Source: Alnus glutinosa (Eukaryota > Streptophyta > Magnoliopsida > Fagales > Betulaceae). Taken from it: 64,000 nucleotides of DNA. The notes beneath the pieces are model-generated. The model searched no databases, had not been told where the DNA came from, and worked only from the letters and a program-made list of their open reading frames with translations. Shown piece by piece: positions 36,732-48,380 of this stretch. The stretch is from contig NC_084899.1 of the NCBI RefSeq assembly GCF_958979055.1, positions 3,037,001 to 3,101,000 on the forward strand, given 5' to 3'. A program made the position numbers and the translations under genes. Position 1 is the first letter of the stretch, and the number at the start of each line of letters is the position of its first letter.

Positions 36732-38255
36732 CAGCGGTGGAGTCAGAATTTTGATTTACAACAGGCAAGATTTAAAATTAAAAATATTAAACGAAAATTA
36801 ATTAAAAATATAACTAACGAAATAAATAAACAATTCAATAAATTTTAATTATAGCTTAAAACATTTAAATGTAACTTGCAATTTATTTTGTCATGCCTAA
36901 CGTTAATTTATCTCATTGTCCTCAACAGGTTTTCATATTACATATTTGCTAAATCTACTGTGACACGAATTCATTCAAAATTTGATTGAAACTCAATGAA
37001 ATCTTTGTTATTCTCCTCAAATAACTATAATTTTAAATTTCATTAATTCCTCCAAATATTGATCAATGATTAATCAAATGACAAAGGAAAATTTTAGAAG
37101 CTGTTTTTTAAAAAAAAATTAATATGGCCTCACAATTTGATATTTTTCTCAAATCTATAAAGAGACAATATTTGTTTTAAATAAAAATTTCGGACATTTA
37201 CGAAATTTTACCCATTATTATTATTATATTATTTTCAGTATATTAAAAATACCTCTCATTTCATCTAAACCTTAAAAATAAAAGAAGAGAGAATGAGATA
37301 AAACCCTAACCCATATATATATATATCCAATAGCCGACATTCTTTTCCCCTCACCGCATAAATTTTCCACAAGCTGCCTCTTCCTTTCACTGTGCGTACA
37401 AAGGTCGGTAGACTGCAGGTATATTACCTTATTTACATTGCAATATAAATAAGGAAAAATATTCTTGCACAACTTGTGCACAACACAATATACATAGAGT
37501 AGGACCCACCACATGAGTCCCACTCCATGTGTCTTGTGCTGTGCACAAGTATACCAATCACTTCTTTATAAATAATATATATTAGGTTCCCAACTCCCAA
37601 GACATGCCAACGTAAGCACTAAGGCTAAACGCAGCGTTTACTAAAAAAAAAACTAAACCCAGCTTTTTATCAACTAAAAGTCTAAAAGTATTGTCCGGAA
37701 AGTATTGCACGCTACCCGTTTTGTTAAAAAAAAAAAAAGTTAATGAAACAGAGCATTTTTTCAAAAATGTAAACACACCGTTTTGTTTGTCTCCTTCCTT
37801 TGAAGAGCCCAGACTAATCTAAAAGTTTATGAAACTTGAGAAACCTGAAATGGTGAAAGCATAAAACACTAAATTTTGGTACTGCTAGCCTTGGAAATGC
37901 TTTGCCCGTATAACGTAGATGCCCTTTGATGAGTGGTTGAGGGTGGACAACCAAAGTATTTGAAAAAAATCCACCGGGATCAAAGAAAAATTTTAGGGAT
38001 CGAGGGGGGAGCGAGCGCTCCCTCTCTCGAACCCCTGCCTCCGCCCCTGCGTAACATACCATTATATTTGAAATGGTTATTAATTTTATTGATATGCTAG
38101 TTAAGATAACTACAGCGAAGAAGCCCTCATATATACAACATTCTACAAATCCCATAAGCTTTCTTTACTTAACTCCACCTTCGAAATGTAAGTCATCATT
38201 TTCTCTGAAACAATGTTGAAAACGTACGTTTCTGCTCGTGGTATTTGGAAAAGCA
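36732..38255. other. Duplicated 3' flank of RLK-2, no gene
   Basis: Collinear with 61620-63120. Includes a hairpin-rich stretch at 37450-37560 (TTGTGCACAACACAA and its partner), also present at 62400-62520. 38085-38090 is a candidate AATAAA (minus strand) for RLK-2. The ORFs here are not conserved as proteins in copy B. Confidence 0.7.
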
Positions 38256-41200
38256 TCAAACAGTGGATGTCAAACTTGCAGTATTCTTCAAAATATTCAA
38301 AACCTCTTTCATGGAGGGCCTGGTAGAAGGCAGAGTACCTGTACAAATGATTCCAAGTTTGAAAACAAAGCACATTTCATCCAAGTAACGGGGTTCCTTC
38401 ACCTCCTCATCCAAGGCATCAACTACAGGGACCCCTTGTTGAAAGTGCCGCCATGCCCATTCAGCAAGGGATGTGTGCTCATCACCATCAGTAGCTTTTC
38501 TTCCAGTTGCAAGCTCCAGAAGGATAACCCCAAAGCTGTAAACGTCAATCTTCTCACTGACTCGTGTCGTCTGAGCATACTCTGCAGTTCAAGTTAACAA
38601 CAAAAACTAAAACTGAAATTCCTACTGAGGGAAAAGAAGAAAACATGCGAATTTCGAACATCATGAATTCATGATCAAAGTGAATCTTAGAAATTTCATG
38701 TCACGCACCTGGAGCTATATAGCCGAAAGAGCCAGCTACAGCTGACATTGTAGCAGATTCTCCATGCTTGATCAACATCTTGGCTAGACCAAAATCTGCA
38801 ATTTTTGCATTAAACCCAGAATCTAAAAGGATGTTGCTTGACTTCACATCTCGATGAACAATGGGTGGTGAGCAGTCATGGTGCATATAGGAGAGTCCCC
38901 GGGCAGTCCCAACTGCTATTTGAAACCTCTTAGGCCAATCTAGGACGACATGCTGGACTGAACCTGAGATAGTTGATGCTCTACTACTCTTCCTATGCAG
39001 CCATAGATCTAAGCTACGATTTTCCAAATACTCGTAGACAAGGAGTTTTGAATTATCACTAGAGATACAACAGAGCAGCTTCACTATGTTGGAATGTCGA
39101 ATTGAACTCAGTATTTTTATTTCTGCCAGAAATTCTTTTTCAAGCTTCTGTTCTAGCTTTTTCTTATTCCATATCTTCTTCACAGCGACAATTTCACCAG
39201 ATGGATTAATAGCAACACGATATACCTTTCCCGATCCACCGCTACCAATCACATTATTATCTATCAGTCTAGACAAAATGTCAGATTCTGTGAAATTCAG
39301 CCTCTGGAATGAGGTGAGCTCCCACGTCAAATCCAATACCTGCTCTCTCTTTCGATATATCCTAATCACAAGGAATGAAGCTACCAAACCTAGTAAAGCT
39401 GCTGGTAAAACTATAATCCAAGCAAGTAATTTGGATGAAATTTTTCTTGAATTTTGGGGTTTGGAATTGCATTTGGCAATGTTAAGTGACGGCCTATTAG
39501 CACAGAGACGAGGATTGTTCAAGAAGCTGCTGGCATATGCATCATTTTCGAATTCACTTGGTATCCTCCCAGTCAAATGATTCGAAGAGAGATTGAGTGA
39601 AGTGAGCTTCAGGAGGCCAAGTTCTCTTGGAATTTCACCAAACAGTTGGTTTTCTGAGAGGTCCAAAACAGTAAGTCCTGGTAAAGAACCAAATGCCTCT
39701 GGAATTTGTCCAGAGATTGCATTTCGGCTAAGGTTTAGCATACTTAGCGATTTCCATGATAAAAAATCTGGTGGAAGGGAGCCTGAGAGTCGATTGTGAT
39801 CAAGCAAAAGAGTTGTTAAACGTGGAAGAGCGGTTAGTTCTCGAGGAATTGAACCATTTAAGAGATTATTACTGGCGTCTAGAAACACCAAATTCCTCCA
39901 GAAAGAAACTCCCGCCAGAATTTTACCCGAAAACCTATTGTGACTAATTTCTAATCGAGAAAGATTGCGTGACAATCTTTCAGGAAGCTCACCCGTAAAC
40001 AAATTGTTGCTTAACAGCAAGCTGCCCATATTCAATAATGTCCATAGGCCACTAGGAATATTCCCGAAAAACCTATTATTCTGAACATCAAGAAATATCA
40101 AATTATTGCAATTTTCAAGCGACTTGGGCAGTTGACCACTGAGGTTGTTGTCGGAAGCTACCACTCGTACTAACCTTCCATTATCACCCAAGTGTTGTGG
40201 TAGCTGGCCAGTAAGCCTATAATTGGACGCCACCTGAAAAACTTCAAGCATAGAGTACCGCCCCAGGTCTGGAGGTAGAGTACCTGATAAATTATTGTTG
40301 AACAGTTTAAGATTTATCAGTCCTGGAAGACGACCTATGCTATCTGGAATTTTTTCAGATAATTGATTTTTAAATAAACTCAAACCCGACAATTTGGTGA
40401 GTCTTCCGAAATCATCAGGTATTGTCCCGATCAAGTAATTCTCGGAGAGATCAATAACATCTATGTTTGAAGCCTCAACCACCCGAGGAATCTCCCCAGA
40501 CAATTTGTTTTTGTAAAGAAACACTTTACTCAAATTCTTCAGCATAAACAAACCACTCGGGATTTTCCCGCTCAGATTGTTCCTCGACAAATCCAAATTC
40601 TTCAGTGCCGCCATTTCTCCAATCGTGTTTGGGATTTCTCCTACCAAATTGGAGCCTGCCACCCAAAGATACTTCAGTTTCTTCAGTCTTGTGAACTCCG
40701 AAGGCAACGTTGTTGTGATCCTCGTCATCCAGGCCAATTCTAGTTGTTCGAGATTGGACAAGTTGCCAATTTCTGGCGGGAAAGAACCGTTAAATGGAAC
40801 CTGGAAGAGCTGAAGTGATCTCAACTCTGTTAGTTGCCCGATGGATGCTGGGATGTTTCCGGAGAAGATGTTGGCTCCAAGGTTGAGCAGACGAAGCTGA
40901 GCCATGCGGTGAATGTCATCAGGGACTGTGCCGGCGAAGTAGTTCTGCGACAGGTCGAGGTATTGGAGATTGGAGCAGTTGTAGAGAGGTCGTGGGAACT
41001 CATTTGAGGTCATATAGTTGTATGAAAGGTCAAGGGTTGTGAGGTTGTTGAGGTCACAGATGAAGGGTGGGACTGTTCCGTTGATACTCATGTTTTGGAG
41101 GGATAGTCCTGTGACTGATGAGCCATCGGTACTGCAGGTGATCTCTGGCCAGATACAGTGGGAGGAGTTTGATGAGGTACTCCATCGGCTGAGAGACTGT

Positions 41201-41346
41201 GGGTTTTTCCAGTGTTGCTTCAGTTTCAGTAGGACTGCTTGCTCTTGATCATTGAGCTGATGAGGGTTTGCGTGGCTCAAGAAGAGGAGGTGGAGGAGGA
41301 TGGTGTAGAAAGAAAATTGGATGAATTTTAGGATTGTTTTCGTCAT
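38256..41346 (-). CDS. LRR receptor-like kinase, HAESA-like/subfamily XI type (RLK-2), intact
   Basis: Two exons, 41346-38709 and 38581-38256, with a 127-bp GT-AG intron; 2964 bp, 987 residues. I take the start at MTKTILKFIQF because it aligns with the RLK-1 start and gives a clean signal peptide; an in-frame ATG 45 bases upstream (41391) would add 15 mostly polar residues. The LRRNT ([16 protein letters not shown]) is followed by about 21 LRRs, a membrane segment at about 635-660 (LAWIIVLPAALLGLVASFLV), then a kinase with [11 protein letters not shown] (about 699), VAVKKIW (about 721), HRDVKSSN (about 829), DFGLAK and APE across the splice. All key residues are present. It should be a plasma-membrane peptide receptor; no ligand can be inferred. 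Its kinase N-lobe is nearly identical to RLK-3 and its middle kinase part to RLK-1, a mosaic. The C-terminus is shortened (NTASLTSTV). Confidence 0.94.
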
Positions 41347-41789
41347 TTGGAGGTTGAGCTTTAGTTCTTGTTTTAACTCTGATCTCAACATTGCCCAAAG
41401 GAGCCATTTATGTAACTAAAATATGGACTATAATGTGATATTACAAGTGACTAGCTACATTTGAGTCTTATTCTTGGTGGTATAATGTGAAAGTGAAGTC
41501 AATAAATTTTTCGATGTGTTAAATCCTTTATGTCGTGGCTTTCAAGTTTTTTTTGTAGTTACAATAAACACGTGTATATTTAAACAACCCATCTACTGAT
41601 CTGTCTAAAAATTATCGTTTTCAACTACCCCTTTCATTTTTGGCCTTTTCTCAAATGTTAGGTTTTATTTTGCACTGAAATTTCCCTTTATTTTATTAAT
41701 AAAATTTCACTTGCCCAAGGCCACCCTTGTGTGGCGCCACACAGATAGCTTGCTCAACAACAAAAGAGCCAGGCTAAACGTTTACCCGA
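41347..41789. other. Upstream region of RLK-2
   Basis: AT-rich, no gene. It does not show the 22.5-kb duplication found upstream of RLK-1. No promoter element could be assigned with confidence. Confidence 0.4.
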
Positions 41790-42385
41790 GGGAAAACTAT
41801 ATACATTTATCCTTGAACTTACACTTTAATTACAACGTTATCCTCAAACTTTAAAAAGTTGTAATTAACTTCTCAAATTATTAGCCCCCTTAGCGCTGCC
41901 ATTATAATTTTTTGTTAACTTGGATTGCAAACACATGAAATGTCTATTATACCCTTTATAAAATGTGTGAAAATAATGCCCTTGAATTGAAATAAAATAA
42001 AAAATTCTACAAAGACCAAACCATAGCCATCCGCCGTGGGTCCCCTCTTCCCTAATGATTGAGTCTCTATATATACCATGGTGACCTACGGCCGACGTGA
42101 GTCTCCACTCCATAAGTACCCAACGACTTGGTCTCCTCCATGGATACCCAAAGGCCACAGCCAGCCATGGGTCTCCTGGCGACCACATTTTTCTAAAATA
42201 AATTTTTAAAAAAGGTGTATTATTGTTATTTTATGTCACCTGTATATCAAATGACCAATTTTCCATATAACTTAACCAAAAATCTTAATGATGGAGGGTT
42301 AAATAAAATAGGCTAATAGTTTGAAGGGTCAATTATAACTTTTTAAAATTTAAGAGAGTTTGCAATTTAGGTACGTATAAAGTAG
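41790..42385. mobile_element. Foldback TIR element, about 600 bp
   Basis: 41795-41890 and 42305-42385 are diverged reverse complements (left CTTTAAAAAGTTGTAATTAA, right AATTATAACTTTTTAAAATT, and ATTAGCC/GGCTAAT). The unique centre has moderate GC. Ends are approximate and no target duplication was identified. Confidence 0.6.
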
Positions 42386-42405
42386 CATGAGAAAATGGGG
42401 AAGAT

Positions 42406-42840
42406 ATCATTTTTTTTTTTTTAGTACATTAACAAAAGAATTATAATAAAGAAGAATAAAAGGGCTGAGTAACCCAACAAAAAGTTACAAAATAACTTCA
42501 TCAGTGCAAGTAAATAAAAAATAAAAGATAATGCATTAAATAAATGACGCAGCCCTAAAAATTCTTAACACGAATACCAAAAAAATTGGCCGTCAATTAA
42601 AGCGGTTTGACAAGACGCACCAAAAATGGCACAACCTAAAGGCACAAGAAATAAAAAAACAACTGTAACAATACACCCGAAGGAGAATCACCACAGCAGA
42701 TAAAACACTGATGAAAGTTAAATTGGAGACAACAAGAGGAAAACAAAAAGAAATACAGAAATTTAAGAACAATAATATTACAAGAAGGAGCCCAGAAAAC
42801 ACAGATGGCATTGAACATTGATGGAAGAGGCATTCCTTTT
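42406..42840 (-). mobile_element. Possible 3' end of a non-LTR retroelement
   Basis: A poly-T tract at 42411-42422 reads as a poly-A tail on the minus strand, preceded by TTTATTATAATTCTTTTGTT and GGGTTACTCAGCCC, the style of plant LINE 3' ends. The flanks GGAAGATATCATT and GGAAGAGGCATT are similar and might be a diverged target duplication. No reverse transcriptase is present, so the call is tentative. Confidence 0.4.
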
Positions 42841-42879
42841 TTTTCTTTTTTTCTTTTTCTTTTTTTCTCATGAGAAACG

Positions 42880-43510
42880 AAAGATTCCTTGTGATAGAAG
42901 ACTAAGACGCCTTCGAGGAAACATGGAAGTTGGAAAAAAACAGGTGGAAGACTTGGACGTACGCACTTTCAATGGTAAGCGTTTGTTTAACGTACACACA
43001 TTTTGCAGTAAATTTCCACAACAAGAATCTTCTTTTTCCGATCAATTTCCACCACGAATCGGCATATCATTTCTCAAAGATAATTAATTGCTGATAGTGA
43101 CTTCGACGGTCACTAAGGGAATATATAGTTTTTTTCTCGTCTCTTTAACAACTTTTCCAAGTGGAAGTATTGGTGTTAGAAAAAGTTTTAGTCAATGAGA
43201 ACCAATTCCTCCGTCCATTCAGATGCAGTGGTTGGAATCATTGAACCAAAATATATTTAGTGCATAAGATTCAATACTACATTCGATTTAATTAGGGACC
43301 AAATTGTCTTCCAATGAGAAGTCAATTCTTGTCATTATCTCATATACTTCTCGCATGCTAATAGCACGCAAGCGACTCTTTTGAAAATTGGGTCGAAAAA
43401 ATGTTTTACAACCCAATTTGTTGAAAAAATTTGTACTCGTGGTTGTTGGTGTGTTGTGCACTTAGAGAAAGGGAGGTGGACCAAAGACCAAAATAAATAT
43501 TGATCTCTTG
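42880..43510. other. Dispersed flank repeat, no gene
   Basis: 42880-43060 shares its layout with 14220-14350 and 25180-25280 (ACGCCTT...AAACATGGAAGTT, then a TTTCCACAACAAGAATC-type word). These words are the building blocks of the tandem array at 52.5-53.7 kb. Nothing else is recognisable. Confidence 0.45.
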
Positions 43511-43513
43511 TGG

Positions 43514-43806
43514 TTGTTGCTGTTTTCATGTGGGGTACAATTAGGTTTGTCCAAATCTATTTTTTTATTTTAGCTTTTCAAACCGCATTGTGCGGCACAT
43601 TAAGAGGACCGAGTCATTTGTCATATCTGAACTTTGTAATTATTTCAGTGTTGTCTTAATTGTTGTTGTTTTCATGTGGGGTACAATTAGGTTTGTCCAA
43701 ATCTATTTTTTTATTTTAGCTTTTCAAACCGCATTGTGCGGCACATTAACAGAACCGAGTCATTTGTCATATCTAAACTTTGTAATTATTTCAGTGCTGT
43801 CTTAAT
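43514..43806. repeat. 146-bp tandem duplication
   Basis: TTTTCATGTGGGGTACAATT... occurs twice, 146 bp apart (TGGGGTACAA at 43531 and 43677), with only a few differences over the full unit. It looks recent. No function is evident. Confidence 0.92.
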
Positions 43807-45468
43807 TTGGTTTGGGTCTATTGTTGGGAGCCCACTCCTTTTTCATTAGTAAATTCGTTCGCTTCTTCTTTCTTTTGAATCAAAAGTAAGAATGATTCTC
43901 TCATTGTAACTTTTTTTTTATTCAATTAAGAAAAAATAAAAAATAAAAAATAAAAGAAAGACGGTAACCTTCTTTGTTGGGGCCGTTTGCAAAGATAACG
44001 GAAATCCATTTACACACCACCTAGTTTTAGACGCCTATACCTTTAGGAATTTGGGAACTTCCATAAACTAATTCTGCACAAAAGACAGAACTATAACCAC
44101 AAAAACAAAGCCGTCAAGTTTTTTGTTTTGGTTTTCTCGTATCCCACATTCCTAAAACGTTTTATGCTTTCTCGTCCTGGTGAATTCAATCCTAACAATT
44201 TTGGAATCTCAATATTGTTGCCTGCCATGATGTCTGACTATGGCAAAAAAAAAAAAAAAACTAGTCGTCATGAAAGCAAAGCAAGGGCTCTCAAGAAATC
44301 ATGAGACCAATTGCCTCACAAATTATGTAGAACTAGCTCAATAATATGTTGAGTAAGGATGTATATGCAGACGCGGATGCGGTTAATCCGCATCCACTCG
44401 GTTATTATTCGATTTTCACAAATAGGTAATAAATCTATTTTAAAAGCTTTCAAAAATAATTTTGACCAATTTTAATTTTTTGGGTTTGTTTTGAAAATAT
44501 AATGCAATACAAAAAATATGTAAAATCGAGAAAAAAAAAAAAGAGAAGATTTTTATGTTTTTTATCTCATGATTCAATGAGCATAACAAACAAGCCAGCA
44601 AACATTAAAAAAATATAAATTATAAATCCAACACACACACACACACATATATATAAGGTGCATTCACGTACCTAAAACCGTTATTCGCATCTGCACATGC
44701 GAATGGTATTTTTTGCTAACCGCATTCACATGCGTAGATTACAAATACGAATAGTTAATATTTGCATGCATATACACTCCTAATTTTGAGCATTCTAAAA
44801 TCATTTTAACTAAACATAATTGCCTAAGGAAAAGGGTGTTAGCGCAAAAGACTATAGAGCAAATAATGTATCTCTCCATTCCTCGATTTCTTTATTTCAC
44901 ATTAAGCAATGATTGCATTGAATAGGCTCCTTTCTATTTCATTTGGACAATTTTGCCCCCTAAAATAAAGGACTATGGCTAGTTGAACATAAAATTAAAG
45001 CAATATGGCGGTTCGAATTCTTTTGGAAATGAAAGTCACGTGATAAACTATCACATTTTAGTAGCTAACATAATAAATGTCATGTGAACTGTCAGGTCAA
45101 GTAACGTCTTTTAAGCCATTTAAAACACATCACGTCAACCGATGTAAAATGGGTGTGAAAAATAACATTATTTATAAATATAATACATAGAGATAATTCA
45201 AACATAAAAACAATACGACAATGTTATCCTCCAGCTTTAAAAGAGAAATGTTAGATACTATAATTCTATATAATATTCATCCAACAATGCTGACTTGGCA
45301 CTACCAACCAATCATCGAATCTTTTTATTATTATTATTATTTAACAATGATTAATCCAAATGTTAGTTGGGAGTGTCATGTCAGCATTATTGAATGAATA
45401 TCAGATAAAATTATAATATCTAGCATTTTTTGAGAAGTCATCAAACAATGGATGCCAAAGTTGCATCA
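43807..45468. repeat. RLK-3 downstream region with recurring flank block copy 3
   Basis: 43975-44090 resembles 30820-30900. 44560-45150 is the third copy of the flank block also at 2100-2840 and 5200-6860. Its (AC)n(AT)n junction at 44632-44655 is uninterrupted and serves as the empty site for the pararetroviral insertion at 5.4-5.9 kb. A CATCCAACAATGCTGACTTG / GTCAGCATTATTGAATGAAT pair at 45280-45410 suggests a small foldback MITE. No gene. Confidence 0.65.
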
Positions 45469-48355
45469 TTATTTTCTAATACCCTCTCGCGCTTTGAATT
45501 CCTGAGGATGGAAGAAGCACGTACTCGGAAATCCAGAAACAAGTGGCTGGCTGCATCGGAGCAAAATTTTGAGAACCTCTTTCATGGAGGGTCTGGAAGA
45601 AGGCAGAGTATCTGTACAAATGATTCCAAGTTGGAAAACACAGCACATTTCATCCAAGTAACAGAGCTCCTTGACCTCCTCGTCCAAGGCATCAACTATA
45701 GGCTTGCTTTCCTGAATCTGTCGCCAAGCCCATTGGACAAGTGATGTGTGTTCGTCACTCTCACTAGCATTTCTTCCAGTTGCCAGTTCCAAAAGGATGA
45801 CCCCAAAGCTATAAACATCAATCTTCTCATTTAGTCGTATCGTGTGAGCATACTCTGCAGTTTAAGTTAATTACAATTAAGAAGCAACAAATTAAAACTC
45901 CTGCTGATGATAAAAGGGAGACAATTACCAACATTAATTATAATAAAAATGAAACTTGCAAAATTTTATGTCACACACCTGGAACTATGTAGCCGAAAGA
46001 GCCAACCACAGCTGACATTGTAGCAGATTCTCCCTGCTTGATCATCATCTTGGCTAGACCGAAATCGGCGATTTTTGCATTAAACTCGGAATCTAATAGG
46101 ATGTTGCTTGACTTGAGATCTCGATGAACAATGGGTGGTGAGCAGTCGTGGTGCATATAGGAGAGCCCCTGGGCAGCCCCAACTGCTACCTTCATCCTCT
46201 TAGGCCAATCCAAGACATCGTTATGGACTGAACCCGAGACAGTTGATGCTCCACTCTTCCTATGCAGCCATAGATCCAAGCTGCGGTTTTCCAAATACTC
46301 GTAGACAAGAAGTTTTGAATTATCACTGGAGATACAACAGAGCAACTTCACTATGTTGGAATGTCGAATTGAACTCAGTATTTTGACTTCTGCCAGAAAT
46401 TCTTTTTCAAGCTTCTGTTCTAGCTTTTTCTTATTCCATATCTTCTTCACAGCGACAATTTCACCAGATGGATTAATAGCAACACGATATACCTTTCCCG
46501 ATCCACCGCTACCAATCACATTATTATCTATCAGTCTAGACAAAATGTCAGATTCTGTGAAATTCAGCGTCTGGAATGAGGTGAGCTCCCACGTCAAATC
46601 CAATACATGCTTTCTCTTCCTATAAATTCTGATCACAAGCAATGAAGCTACCAAACCCAGGAAAGCTGCTGGTAAAACTATAATCCAAGCAAGTAATTTG
46701 GAAGAAATTTTGCTTGAATTTTGGGGTTTGGAATTGCATTTGGCAATGTTAAGTGACGGCCTATTAGCACAGAGACGAGGATTGTTCAAGAAGCTGTTGG
46801 CATATGCATCATTTTCGAATTCACTTGGTATCCTCCCAGTCAAATGATTCGAAGAGAGGTTGAGTGAAGTGAGCTTCAGGAGGCCAAGTTCGCTTGGAAT
46901 TTCACCAAACAGTTGGTTTTCTGAGAGGTCCAAAACAATGAGTCCTGGTAAAGAACCAAATGCCTCTGGAATTTGTCCAGAGATTGCATTTCGGCTAAGG
47001 TTTAGCATATTTAGCGATTTCCATGATAAAAAATCTGATGGAAGGGAGCCTGAGAGTTGATTCTGATCAAGAAAAAGAGTTATTAAAAGAGGAAGAGCTG
47101 TTAGTTCTCGAGGAATTGTACCGTTTAAGAGGTTATTGCTGGCCTCGAGATGCACCAAATTCCTCCAGGAAGACACTCCTGCTGGAATTTTACCCGAAAA
47201 CTTGTTATGATTGATCTCTAATCGAGAAAGATTCCGTGACACTCTCTCGGGAAGCTCACCTGTAAATGAATTGTTGCTTAACATCAAGATGCTCAAATTG
47301 AATAATGTCCATAGGCCACTAGGAACATTCCCAGAAAACCTATTATTATGAACTCTAAGACTTATCAAATTGCCGCAATTTCCAAGCGATTGGGGCAGTT
47401 CACCACTGAGGTTGTTGTTGAAAGCTACCACTCTTACCAACCTTCCATTATCACCCAAGTGTTGTGGCAGCTGGCCAGTAAGCCAATTGGACGACACCAG
47501 AAACTCTTCAAGCATAGAATATCGCCCAAAGTCCGAAGACATAGTACCTGATAAATTGTTGTCAAACAGTTTAAGATTTATCAGCCCCGGAAGACGACCT
47601 ATGTTGTCTGGAATTTTTTCAGATAATTGATTGAGAAACAAACTCAGACCCGACAATTTGGTGAGTCTTCCAAAATCATCGGGTATTGTTCCGGTCAAAT
47701 GATTCTCGGAGAGATCAACAACCTCTATATTTAAAGCCTCAACCACTCGAGGAATCTCTCCGGACAATTTGTTTTTGTAAAGGAACACTTTACTCAAATT
47801 CTTTAGCATAAACAAACCGCTCGGGATTTTCCCCCTCAAATTGTTCTTCGACAAATCCAAATGCTCCAGTGCTGCCATTTCTCCAATCATGTCTGGGATT
47901 TCTCCTACCAAATTGGAGCCTGCCACCCAAAGATACTTCAGTTTGTTTAGCCTTGTGAATTCCGAAGGCAACATTGTTGTGATTCTCGTCATATAGGCCA
48001 ATTTTAGTTGTTCGAGATTGGACAAGTTGCCAATTCCTAGCGGGAAAGAACCGTTAAACTGACATGCAAAAAGCTGAAGTGACCTCAACTCTGTTAATCG
48101 CCCGATGGATGCTGGGATGTTTCCGGAGAAGCTGTTGGCTCCAAGGTTGAGCTGGCGAAGCTGAGCCATGAGGTGAATGTCATCAGGGACCGTGCCGACG
48201 AAGTAATTCTGCGAGAGGTCGAGATATTGGAGATTAAAGCATTTGTAGAGGGCTCGTGGGAACTCATTAGAGGTTATACAGTTGTATGAAAGGTCAAGCG
48301 TTGTGAGGTTCTTGAGGTCACACATGAAGGGTGGGACTGTTCCGGTGATATTCAT
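45469..48355 (-). pseudogene. 5'-truncated LRR receptor-like kinase (RLK-3)
   Basis: Exons 48355-45979 and 45854-45469 with a 124-bp GT-AG intron keep one frame of 920 codons. The frame starts at a methionine inside the first LRR ([17 protein letters not shown]). The upstream bases are not RLK sequence and contain an in-frame TGA four codons earlier, so the signal peptide and LRRNT are lost; RLK homology stops within a few bases of 48355, where an LTR-like block begins. LRRs, membrane segment (LAWIIVLPAAFLGLVASLLV), [26 protein letters not shown] and DFGLAK are intact. The APE motif reads VPE. The C-terminal tail is longer and different (ending FKAREGIRK). Without a signal peptide it should not reach the membrane as a receptor. 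It is either a young pseudogene or a gene with an unseen replacement 5' exon. Confidence 0.88.
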
Positions 48356-48380
48356 GGATATAATTCATGGATAAAATTAT

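Larger units (their letters stand above)
27990..38420. repeat. Segmental duplication copy A (3' flank and last exon of RLK-2)
   Basis: Collinear with 53610-63310. After removing the solo LTR (28551-29450) and CACTA element (30925-36728) here, and the elements at 54553-58810 and 59489-61357 there, both copies are about 3.5-3.7 kb. Shared landmarks include AATAGCCGCATCCGCATTTT, GAAGGTTTAACAATCA, GGCGACAAAAT, CAAGCTCAAGGATCCAATG, the TACACCTTAGGAATTTGTAA tract and the RLK 3' exon. Empty sites in one copy correspond to insertions in the other. Confidence 0.92.

Noticed and set aside
39086..41248. Plus-strand ORFs opposite the RLK genes
   Set aside because: They are antisense shadows recurring in each paralogue because the sense strand is conserved; no independent motif.
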